Assembly (NCBI GenBank): GCA_035776675.1
Contig: DASTWO010000113.1
Span: 1 to 5,584, forward strand
Length of the DNA stretch: 5,584 nt
Direction: 5' to 3'
Source: DASSOY01 sp035776675
GTDB taxonomy: Bacteria > Bacillota > Bacilli > Bacillales > DASSOY01
A program made the translations under genes and the position numbers. Positions 1-5,149 of the stretch are shown here, one piece after another. Below the pieces are notes generated by a model. It saw only the letters and a list, made by a program, of their open reading frames with translations, was not told where the DNA came from and searched no databases. The number at the start of each line of letters is the position of its first letter. Positions within the stretch are counted from its first letter, which is position 1.

Positions 1-40
1 TAGCCTATTGTATGATCAACCCACCGCAAAGGAGAATAGT

Positions 41-610
41 ATGAGCCAGTACACTGACGCTGAGCTTTATGACAAGGTTCAGAGCGGAGATCAACAAGCA
101 ATGGAAGCTCTATATGACAAATACGAAAAGATTCTTTATTCTTTCTCATATCGGATGACGAATCACAAGGAATCTTCTGAGGAAGTAGTCCAGGAGGTTT
201 TCATTAAGGTATGGGAGGGGCAGGGGAATTTCGATGCTTCGAAAGGCAAGTTTTCTTCGTGGCTGCTGACCATCGCCAGGAATACCTCGATTGATTTGAT
301 GCGAAAGCGGAAGGAGCCCACTTATGAGCTTGAAGAAAGAGACTCACTGGCAAGTGAAGAGGCATCTACAGAGGATCTTGTTGAATGGAAAGAACGAGGC
401 AATGAATTAAGAGAAGCTATTTCAGGATTAGGGGAAGAACAGAAGTTGATTATTGAAGCCTTTTATTTTAAGGGCATTACGCAACGAAAGATAGCGGAAC
501 GATTTGATCTCCCCCTCGGCACAGTAAAGGGCAGGATTCGGCTGGCCCTAAAGCATTTGCAAAAAGCATTAAAAGTAAATGAAGGGGGGTTTGAGGAAAA
601 TGGCGAATAA
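41..610 (+). CDS. ECF-type RNA polymerase sigma factor (sigma-70 family)
   Basis: This is a 189-residue alternative sigma factor that should direct core RNA polymerase to a stress or envelope regulon. Region 2 spans about residues 20-91 and includes the core-binding stretch EEVVQEVFIKVW (47-58) and the -10 contacting part around FSSWLLTIARN (71-81). An acidic linker (about 92-120) leads to region 4 (about 123-178), with the helix-turn-helix at TQRKIAERFDLPLGTVKGRI (147-166). There is no region 1 or 3, which is typical of group IV (ECF) sigma factors, and the length is normal. ATG at 41 is chosen because AAAGGAG (28-34) sits just upstream; an in-frame TTG at 8 has no such site. The stop overlaps the next gene, which encodes its predicted anti-sigma partner, so the two are almost certainly cotranscribed and translationally coupled. 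Only 40 bases lie upstream, so the promoter and any autoregulation cannot be judged. The class is certain; the subgroup and target genes are unknown. Confidence 0.95.
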   Translation: MSQYTDAELYDKVQSGDQQAMEALYDKYEKILYSFSYRMTNHKESSEEVVQEVFIKVWEGQGNFDASKGKFSSWLLTIARNTSIDLMRKRKEPTYELEERDSLASEEASTEDLVEWKERGNELREAISGLGEEQKLIIEAFYFKGITQRKIAERFDLPLGTVKGRIRLALKHLQKALKVNEGGFEENGE

Positions 611-1397
611 TCATAACGAGCGGTTGATTGATTACTTTAACGGAGATCTTGATGAAGTCTCACAACAAGCATTTGAGAAACATTTGCAGGAATGCGCTGA
701 ATGCCGGGAAGAGCTGGAAGAACTTGAAGCTTTGACGGAGGATTTGCCTTATGCCTCAGAACCCGTGGACCCGCCCGAAGGCATGAAAAAGCGCGTACTC
801 GGGAATGTATTTGCAGAGGAGCAATCAGAGGCGGAAGAGGATGAAAGCCCGGCGGAAGCAAATCATAAAACGAAACCGGTGGAGCCGACACCGCTGCCGG
901 CACGAAAAGAACAGAAGCCGAAACGGAAAATGAGTTGGTGGACGCCGTTGATCGCAGCTGCTTTGTTGCTGTCACTGATTGGCAATGCCTATTCTCTTTT
1001 CAATGAAAATCAGAATGGGGAAAAAGGCACCGGAGTTGAAGTGGCTGCAGCCTTTAAATCCGTGAACCTTAAAGGCACCAAGGCCATGAAAAACAGCCAA
1101 GGCAGTGCCACATTGGTAAAAACGGACACAGGCGGCGTGCGCGTTGTTGTGAATGCGAAAGACCTGAAACAGCTCCAAGGTGACCAGGTGTATCAGGTAT
1201 GGTTGATTGATGATAAAGAGAAGAAGCATCCGTATCGCGCAGGAACTTTCGTCCCTGATCGAAGCGGCGGAGGCGCGGTGTCTTATACGATGAACGTGCC
1301 AGGTGCCCATTCCTGGGATACCATCGCCATAACACTTGAACCGACGGCACACAGCCAAAAGCCAAAGGGCAACATTGTGCTGGCATCCAAATTATAA
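600..1397 (+). CDS. Membrane-anchored zinc-finger anti-sigma factor with RskA-like C-terminal domain
   Basis: This 265-residue protein is the predicted inhibitor of the upstream sigma factor. The N-terminal cytoplasmic domain (about 1-50) carries the ZAS zinc motif H28-x3-C32-x2-C35, known from anti-sigma factors that clamp ECF sigmas. An acidic, proline-rich linker with a basic end (about 54-111) leads to one membrane helix (WWTPLIAAALLLSLIGNAYS, 113-132). The outer domain (about 150-265) resembles the RskA/anti-sigma-K family, with YQVWLI, an AGTF motif and ITLEP near the end. ATG at 600 is preferred over the in-frame ATG at 579 because AAGGGGGG (582-589) lies at good spacing before 600, while 579 has no ribosome site. 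The 600 start overlaps the sigma stop by 11 bases. By family knowledge, signals outside the membrane would release the sigma factor, often through proteolysis; no protease gene is visible here. The signal is unknown. Confidence 0.9.
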   Translation: MANNHNERLIDYFNGDLDEVSQQAFEKHLQECAECREELEELEALTEDLPYASEPVDPPEGMKKRVLGNVFAEEQSEAEEDESPAEANHKTKPVEPTPLPARKEQKPKRKMSWWTPLIAAALLLSLIGNAYSLFNENQNGEKGTGVEVAAAFKSVNLKGTKAMKNSQGSATLVKTDTGGVRVVVNAKDLKQLQGDQVYQVWLIDDKEKKHPYRAGTFVPDRSGGGAVSYTMNVPGAHSWDTIAITLEPTAHSQKPKGNIVLASKL

Positions 1398-1414
1398 AGC
1401 TAAGCGTAATCGAA

Positions 1415-1447
1415 ACGCTCGGATCTTATGGTCCGGGCGTATTTTTA
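1415..1447 (+). terminator. Rho-independent terminator of the sigma/anti-sigma unit
   Basis: An 11-bp stem (1415-1425 with 1430-1440, two G-U pairs) closes on the loop TTAT and is followed by ATTTTTATT. It begins 17 bases after the anti-sigma stop and ends the two-gene transcript. Confidence 0.9.
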
Positions 1448-1536
1448 TTGGGAACGTAAAGAATGATCAGATGGAACACAAACTGGTTTCCGATATTAAA
1501 ACTCACACTTTTTGATATCGAGGACTTAGGTTCAAG

Positions 1537-1565
1537 TTGCAGGAACAACACATTGTTGGTGTAAG
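1537..1565 (+). promoter_or_regulatory. Possible SigA-type promoter for the DUF336/formaldehyde dehydrogenase unit
   Basis: A -35-like TTGCAG (1537-1542) is 17 bases from a weak -10, TGTAAG (1560-1565). The -10 is preceded by TGg, as in an extended -10. The palindrome at 1546-1558 lies in the spacer and could be an operator. Transcription would start near 1572 and give a leader of about 90 bases. The match is only moderate. Confidence 0.35.
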
Positions 1566-1647
1566 CGGTTTAATCAAAGCGGCTTACGGGAAGGGGAGAA
1601 GTAGACGTAGCAAGCCAAGCTACTTACCCTAACAGCCATAACATATG

Positions 1648-1653
1648 AAGGAG
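1648..1653 (+). promoter_or_regulatory. Ribosome binding site that points to a TTG start at 1663
   Basis: AAGGAG lies only 3 bases before the ATG at 1657 and inside the frame opened by the ATG at 1645, which has no such site of its own. It lies 9 bases before TTG at 1663, a normal spacing in Bacillota. TTG 1663 is therefore the best start for the DUF336 protein. Confidence 0.6.
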
Positions 1654-1662
1654 TTGATGAAG

Positions 1663-2073
1663 TTGAGTCAAATGAACCTGGATCTGGCAAAAAAATTAAT
1701 TGATGGTGCAGAGAAAGAAGCAAGCAAGATTGGCGTACAGATGGTGATTTCTGTGCTGGATGATGGAGGGAACTTGATCGCAACTCACCGCATGGACGAT
1801 GCCTGGTTGGCCAGTATCGATATAGCCCAGAATAAAGCCTGGACATCAGTGGCTCTCAAGATGCCTACCTCTAATCTTGCCGAAGCCACGGTGCCCAACG
1901 CGGAATTGTATGGATTGAATACAACAAATCAGGGTCGGATCGTTGTATTTGGAGGGGGCATCCCGCTTGAGAGGGAAGGAAAGGTTGTTGGCGCCGTTGG
2001 TGTGAGCGGCGGCGCTGTAGATCAGGATGTCCAGGTTGCAGAAGCAGCTGTTAAAGTGTTCGAGGAACTTTAG
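1663..2073 (+). CDS. GlcG/HbpS family (DUF336) small protein
   Basis: From the TTG at 1663 this is a 136-residue protein of the GlcG/HbpS (DUF336) family, close to the usual family length. Family marks are the N-terminal helix LDLAKKLIDGAEKEA (6-20), the strand VISVLDDGGNLIATHRMDDA (28-47), the N-K-A-W helix (57-60), and GRIVVFGGGIPLEREGKVVG (91-110) running into GAVGVSGGAVDQD (110-122). There is no signal peptide, so it is probably cytosolic. Some members bind haem (HbpS of Streptomyces) and others are encoded beside glycolate, propanediol or other oxidation genes, but most have no proven role. Here it sits 82 bases before a formaldehyde dehydrogenase with no terminator between, so it is probably cotranscribed and may assist that pathway; this is inference. 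The start is uncertain: in-frame ATGs lie at 1645 (142 residues) and 1657, but the ribosome site favours 1663. Confidence 0.88.
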   Translation: MSQMNLDLAKKLIDGAEKEASKIGVQMVISVLDDGGNLIATHRMDDAWLASIDIAQNKAWTSVALKMPTSNLAEATVPNAELYGLNTTNQGRIVVFGGGIPLEREGKVVGAVGVSGGAVDQDVQVAEAAVKVFEEL

Positions 2074-2155
2074 AATCTAGCCACTTAGTTTTCACATCCC
2101 TATCTGAAAGGCACTCATTAGAAGCAGCCGGATAAAGATCAAGGAGGTAGAAATC

Positions 2156-3367
2156 ATGGAAAAAAATCGAGCGGTGGCATATTTAGGACAAGGGGAAGTA
2201 GAAGTCCGCAACATTGACTATCCTGAATTGGAGTTAAAGGACGGCCCGGGAGTCAATCCGTTGAATGTGGGGCGAAAGTGTGAGCATGGCGTTATTCTAA
2301 AAGTGATTTCCACAAATATTTGCGGAAGCGACCAACATATGGTGCGAGGCAGGACAACGGCGCCGGAGGGCCTGATTCTTGGGCACGAGATCACAGGTGA
2401 AATCATTGAAACGGGGCGCGATGTTGAATTTATGAAAAAAGGCGATCTGGTTTCGGTTCCGTTTAATATAGCTTGCGGCCGCTGCCGAAACTGTAAAGAA
2501 CAGAATACCCACATTTGCTTGAATGTGAATCCTGATCGTCCCGGTTCAGCTTATGGTTATGTTGATATGGGCGGCTGGGTCGGCGGCCAGGCGAAATACG
2601 TGATGGTTCCATACGCAGACTTTCAGCTGCTGAAATTTCCTGACAAAGATCAAGCTATGGATAAGTTATTAGATTTAACGATGCTCTCCGATATCTTTCC
2701 TACTGGATTTCACGGAGCCATAAGTGCGGGTGTCGGCCCCGGCTCGACCGTTTATGTAGCAGGTGCTGGACCGGTAGGGCTGGCGGCAGCTCACTCTGCA
2801 GAACTTTTAGGTGCCGCAGTCGTTATTGTTGGGGATCTGAATGAGGAGCGTCTTTCACAAGCTCGCAGCTTTGGTTGCGAAACCATCAATCTTAGTGAAC
2901 ATGATAATGTTCCTGAACAGATTGAACAAGTTCTGGGAATACCGGAGGTGGACGCCGCTATCGATTGTGTCGGTTTTGAGGCTTATGGGCACAGCCACGA
3001 AGAAGCGCCGGCTGCAGTGTTGAATCAGGCGATGCAGGCTACACGCGCAGGGGGCGGCATTGGCATTCCCGGACTTTACGTAACGGAAGATCCGGGCGCA
3101 AGTGATAAGGATGCCCAACAAGGTTCGCTCAAACTTCGTTTCGGTGAAGGTTGGGCCAAAGCGCACACATTTGTAACCGGTCAAACGCCGGTTATGAAAT
3201 ATCATCGGCAATTAATGATGATGATCCTGAACGGCAAAGCCCAGATCGGCAAAGCTGTCAATGCCACTGTGATTGGTTTGGAAGACGCTCCAAGAGGCTA
3301 CAGTGAGTTTGATAGCGGAGTAGCGCGGAAGTTTGTTTTGGACCCTCATGGTTTATTGAAAAAATAA
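2156..3367 (+). CDS. fdhA: Glutathione-independent, zinc- and NAD-dependent formaldehyde dehydrogenase
   Basis: This 403-residue cytosolic enzyme belongs to the zinc alcohol dehydrogenase superfamily and closely resembles the Pseudomonas putida FdhA type. That type oxidises formaldehyde to formate with NAD without glutathione and can also dismutate aldehydes using tightly bound NAD. The N-terminal catalytic domain has C56 (in NICGSDQHMVRGRTT), H77 (GHEITGE) and D179 as catalytic zinc ligands, and C107, C110, C113 and C121 for the structural zinc. The Rossmann part has GAGPVG (203-208) and D227 after the second strand, which favours NAD over NADP. Compared with P. putida FdhA as I recall it, there is an insertion of about ten residues near 26-41. 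ATG at 2156 follows a full AAGGAGG (2141-2147) by 8 bases. The gene follows the DUF336 gene in the same direction. Related enzymes in this subfamily act on other aldehydes, so the substrate is likely but unproven. Confidence 0.93.
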   Translation: MEKNRAVAYLGQGEVEVRNIDYPELELKDGPGVNPLNVGRKCEHGVILKVISTNICGSDQHMVRGRTTAPEGLILGHEITGEIIETGRDVEFMKKGDLVSVPFNIACGRCRNCKEQNTHICLNVNPDRPGSAYGYVDMGGWVGGQAKYVMVPYADFQLLKFPDKDQAMDKLLDLTMLSDIFPTGFHGAISAGVGPGSTVYVAGAGPVGLAAAHSAELLGAAVVIVGDLNEERLSQARSFGCETINLSEHDNVPEQIEQVLGIPEVDAAIDCVGFEAYGHSHEEAPAAVLNQAMQATRAGGGIGIPGLYVTEDPGASDKDAQQGSLKLRFGEGWAKAHTFVTGQTPVMKYHRQLMMMILNGKAQIGKAVNATVIGLEDAPRGYSEFDSGVARKFVLDPHGLLKK

Positions 3368-3372
3368 TGGTG

Positions 3373-3416
3373 CAACAATAATGGAGCGCCTTTTAACAGG
3401 TGCTCCATTATTGTTG
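3373..3416. terminator. Long hairpin between convergent genes, possible bidirectional terminator
   Basis: An 18-bp stem (3373-3390 with 3399-3416, one G-T wobble) has an 8-base loop and starts 5 bases after the fdhA stop. No U-tract follows it on the plus strand. On the minus strand a T6 run follows about eight bases beyond the stem. It probably ends one or both of the converging transcripts, though it is not a textbook terminator. Confidence 0.6.
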
Positions 3417-3512
3417 TGATCGCACAGCCTATAGTTATTTATTTTACAGCTGTAACTTTATATTCGATGTTGGATGGGTCATCCGGCAAATCGGGACGAT
3501 GTTCCTTTTGTG

Positions 3513-4283
3513 TTACATTGCATGTTTTACACCTTTTTTTACTAATATCCAATTAGCGGGGTAACTTGTGCAAAATCCAAGCATCATCGCCAGTTGCATC
3601 ATAAACCAGAAAACCGCGGTATTTGGCTCGGGCATCTTAACAAAGAATACAAAGTGGGAAAGGGCCATCCAGCCGAACATGCCGACTTCAAAGGCGATAA
3701 GCGACCATGTATCGGCTTTGACGGCATTTTTGATTGCCTTGCCAGGCTCATCATGTTTTTTGAAGCCCATTCCGTAATACTGAAAAGCCAGGCCGAACAA
3801 ATAAGCCAGAACAAACTCAACGGCAAAGTCTGCAAATAAAGTCATGCCTGCAATTGTAAATCCCGTAAGAAACACGATAGGTGCGCCGATTATATCGCCA
3901 AGCGAGCAGCCGCTGCTGCAATGGGTAGTCGAGACAAAAACACTTTGCCAAAAAGGTTTGTCACCATGGCCGTGATGTTCCATGTGATCATGATTATGGT
4001 GATCCATGTTTCCTTCGTGATCACTTTTATGATCCGTATGTCCTTCGTGCCCGTTTCCATGATTCATATTCGAGTGGTCCATATCCATTTCACCAGTGTT
4101 TCGGCCCAGTTTATAGTAAGCCCACATTCCGGCAATCGGGAAATACAGGCCGGTTAGCGGCCAAACGATATTCATAATCGGCATCATTTTTTGTGGAAGT
4201 CGGCTAACATCAATCGTAATAATGATTGCTTGTAAAATGCCTATTACAATCGCGATCCATGAAATGATCTCTAACCAACTCAT
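3513..4283 (-). CDS. DUF4396 integral membrane protein with His/Met-rich segment
   Basis: This 256-residue membrane protein matches the DUF4396 family, which has no established function. Two N-terminal helices (about 3-24 and 35-57) precede a metal-ligand-rich stretch at residues 65-108 with 13 His, 5 Met and several Asp. The conserved family core follows: FWQSVFVSTTHCSSGCSLGD (111-130, with H121, C122 and C126), then helices at about 131-150, 153-173, 192-215 and 222-247, with FEVGMFGWMALSHF (198-211) and TSYPANW (239-245). The start is ATG at 4283 because GGAGG (4292-4296) lies 8 bases upstream; the in-frame ATG at 4298 has no site and overlaps it. It is transcribed divergently from the 48-residue gene. 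A CsoR-type box sits exactly in the spacer of its probable promoter. I infer a copper-related role (transport, binding or sensing). The family assignment rests on recalled motifs and is fairly sure; the role is not. Confidence 0.88.
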   Translation of the reverse strand: MSWLEIISWIAIVIGILQAIIITIDVSRLPQKMMPIMNIVWPLTGLYFPIAGMWAYYKLGRNTGEMDMDHSNMNHGNGHEGHTDHKSDHEGNMDHHNHDHMEHHGHGDKPFWQSVFVSTTHCSSGCSLGDIIGAPIVFLTGFTIAGMTLFADFAVEFVLAYLFGLAFQYYGMGFKKHDEPGKAIKNAVKADTWSLIAFEVGMFGWMALSHFVFFVKMPEPNTAVFWFMMQLAMMLGFCTSYPANWILVKKGVKHAM

Positions 4284-4291
4284 ACCATCAT

Positions 4292-4296
4292 CCTCC
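4292..4296 (-). promoter_or_regulatory. Ribosome binding site setting the DUF4396 start
   Basis: On the minus strand GGAGG is 8 bases before the ATG at 4283 and lies inside the upstream ATG at 4298. It therefore rules in 4283 as the start, giving a protein that begins MSWLEIISW. Confidence 0.75.
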
Positions 4297-4315
4297 ATTT
4301 CTATAATAGATCCTG

Positions 4316-4344
4316 TTATATGATATACCCCGTATAGGTATAAT
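4316..4344 (+). promoter_or_regulatory. Possible plus-strand promoter for the 48-residue gene
   Basis: A perfect -10, TATAAT (4339-4344), lies 17 bases after a poor -35, TTATAT (4316-4321). The CsoR-type box overlaps the -10. If used, the leader to the ATG at 4510 would be about 160 bases. Because of the weak -35 this call is tentative. Confidence 0.35.
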
Positions 4345-4348
4345 TAAA
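4320..4348 (-). promoter_or_regulatory. Probable promoter of the DUF4396 gene
   Basis: Read on the minus strand, a weak -35, TTTAAT (4348-4343), is separated by 17 bases from the -10, TATCAT (4325-4320), which matches five of six consensus bases. The spacer is filled by the CsoR-type box at 4325-4341. Transcription would begin near 4313, about 30 bases before the start codon. Confidence 0.5.
4325..4341. promoter_or_regulatory. CsoR-type copper operator in the divergent promoter region
   Basis: The 17-bp element has arms ATACC and GGTAT around a 7-base centre, and the pairing extends one more base on each side. Its length, G/C-rich arms and ATAC...GTAT ends match the Bacillus subtilis copZA operator bound by CsoR, as I recall it. 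It resembles the box at 4760-4776 in front of csoR. It would block the minus-strand promoter and overlaps a plus-strand TATAAT at 4339-4344. Confidence 0.7.
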
Positions 4349-4509
4349 CCACAAAAATAAAAATTGATGTTGAATTATAAAGGAGTTTATCTGAAAAGCA
4401 ATTGGTCAGAAAAGGCTCAATCCCAAGCAGCCAGTCAAGCCCTCGGTCGTTACCCGTTGCAGTGTATAGCTCACCGACATCAAGGGAAACTAATGGTGGA
4501 GGTGTTATT
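4345..4509 (+). other. Untranslated leader between the divergent promoter and the small gene
   Basis: This stretch has no convincing gene. It has an AAAGGAG (4379-4385) that is not followed by ATG, GTG or TTG at usual spacing; a CTG at 4391 is the only nearby near-cognate codon. It also has an imperfect long-range pair, TCGGT/ACCGA (4443-4447 with 4473-4477), flanked by CCC (4440-4442) and GGG (4484-4486). It may be a structured leader or the decayed start of an older gene. Confidence 0.35.
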
Positions 4510-4656
4510 ATGGGTAATGAACAAAATAATGATCAAAAACAAGAGTTTGAAGCAACGAATCGATCTAGTACAGACAAATCAATGGAACATCATGATGTCG
4601 CGGAAAGCAAAAGGCGGGAGTGGGAACGGCAACAAGAAAAGAAGGGCCAAGATTAA
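4510..4656 (+). CDS. Small hydrophilic protein of unknown function (48 residues)
   Basis: I do not recognise this protein. It has 48 residues, is strongly hydrophilic and lacks cysteine, signal peptide and membrane segment. It begins MGNEQNNDQKQEFEA, has a MEHHD patch at 25-29, and ends in a charged, probably helical tail (AESKRREWERQQEKKGQD, 31-48). It is supported as a gene by GGAGGTG (4498-4504), with GGAGG ending 7 bases before the ATG, and by a strong terminator 34 bases after its stop. It lies between a CsoR-type box and the csoR-copA unit, all in the same orientation as csoR, so a role in copper handling is possible but unproven. The frame is open upstream to 4402 and an overlapping frame runs 4364-4735. 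Neither has a ribosome site at workable spacing, and the second runs through the terminator, so both look non-coding. Confidence 0.65.
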   Translation: MGNEQNNDQKQEFEATNRSSTDKSMEHHDVAESKRREWERQQEKKGQD

Positions 4657-4689
4657 ATCAATAATACCGAAACCAGTTGTGGATTTAAG

Positions 4690-4719
4690 AATAACTGCTG
4701 TTACAGCGGTTATTTTTTT
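4690..4719 (+). terminator. Rho-independent terminator after the 48-residue gene
   Basis: An 11-bp stem (4690-4700 with 4704-4714, one T-G wobble) has the loop TTA and runs into a seven-T tract (4713-4719). It isolates the small gene's transcript from the csoR promoter that begins 30 bases downstream. Confidence 0.9.
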
Positions 4720-4749
4720 GTGGAAAAACAAATAAATAAAACAAAACAG

Positions 4750-4779
4750 TTGACGAAAAATACGTTAGGGGGGTATAGT
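4750..4779 (+). promoter_or_regulatory. SigA-type promoter of csoR-copA
   Basis: The -35 TTGACG (4750-4755) and the -10 TATAGT (4774-4779) each match five of six consensus bases, with an 18-base spacer. The CsoR box covers the spacer and the start of the -10. Transcription should begin near 4786. Confidence 0.8.
4760..4776 (+). promoter_or_regulatory. CsoR operator of the csoR-copA operon
   Basis: A 17-bp element with ATAC and GTAT ends and a central run of six G. It agrees at 14 of 17 positions with the B. subtilis copZA operator as I recall it. Its place over the spacer and -10 fits repression by apo-CsoR and release by Cu(I). Confidence 0.8.
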
Positions 4780-4808
4780 ATTAAGTAAGATGAAACGAGG
4801 TGATTGTG

Positions 4809-5132
4809 ATGGCGGATGAACAAATAGATCTTGAAATGCAGCCGGAAAAGCAGCCGGTCGTTCCGCGCTCGGATACAGAAAAACAGAAATTAACCAACCG
4901 TTTGAAACGAATTGAGGGGCAGGTGCGAGGCCTGCAAAAAATGATTGAGGAAGACCGTTACTGTGTCGATGTCCTCGTACAAATGTCGGCGATTAATGCT
5001 GCTCTGAAAAAAGTCGGGTATTCGTTGATGGAACGCCATACGAAAACGTGTGTGTCAGATGCGATTCGGCACGGCGACGGAGATGAACAGATTCAGGAAC
5101 TGATGAAAGTAATCCAACAGTTTTCCAAATAG
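4809..5132 (+). CDS. csoR: Copper-sensing transcriptional repressor CsoR
   Basis: This 107-residue all-helical repressor binds operator DNA without copper and lets go when Cu(I) binds. The core starts at LTNRLKRIEGQVRGLQKMIE (28-47) and holds the copper ligands C52, H77 and C81, with the second-shell residues Y51 and E97 expected for a true copper sensor. This separates it from RcnR (nickel/cobalt) and FrmR (formaldehyde) relatives, which matters given the formaldehyde dehydrogenase nearby. The first 20 or so residues are a polar tail of the kind also seen in B. subtilis CsoR. ATG at 4809 is chosen because GAGGTGAT (4797-4804) pairs well with 16S rRNA there; an in-frame GTG at 4800 lies inside that site. 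It is followed after 17 bases by copA, so it is cotranscribed, and it should repress its own promoter through the box at 4760-4776. Confidence 0.95.
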   Translation: MADEQIDLEMQPEKQPVVPRSDTEKQKLTNRLKRIEGQVRGLQKMIEEDRYCVDVLVQMSAINAALKKVGYSLMERHTKTCVSDAIRHGDGDEQIQELMKVIQQFSK

Positions 5133-5149
5133 ATTGGGGGTGCCTGAGC

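Larger units (their letters stand above)
1448..1662. other. Gene-free stretch with hairpins and a possible promoter
   Basis: No credible coding frame is seen here. It contains an AT-rich hairpin (1491-1501 with 1510-1520, 11 bp with one T-G wobble, 8-base loop and no U-tract). A short palindrome, CAACA-CAT-TGTTG, lies at 1546-1558. A GTAAGC/GCTTAC pair lies at 1561-1566 and 1582-1587. An imperfect leader hairpin lies at 1592-1630 (AGGG/CCCT plus AAGTAG/CTACTT). The stretch probably holds the promoter and 5' leader of the following operon. I recognise no known riboswitch. Confidence 0.5.

Noticed and set aside
637..1386. Minus-strand open frames opposite the anti-sigma gene
   Set aside because: They have no domain signal or ribosome sites and lie opposite a well-supported gene; they are shadows.
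4432..4450. Resemblance of the leader to the complement of the 23S rRNA 3' end (around AAGCCCTCGGTCG)
   Set aside because: Only about 16 bases look alike from memory and the similarity does not continue cleanly on either side; a database search would be needed, so it is not called an rRNA fragment.
4364..4735. Plus-strand open frame of 123 codons overlapping the small gene
   Set aside because: It starts at TTG/ATG without a ribosome site, overlaps the better-supported 48-residue gene in another frame, and runs straight through the terminator at 4690-4719.
4809..5132. Possibility that the CsoR-family gene is FrmR, a formaldehyde sensor, given the nearby formaldehyde dehydrogenase
   Set aside because: The C52/H77/C81 triad with Y51 and E97, the CsoR-type operator and the adjacent copA all point to copper.
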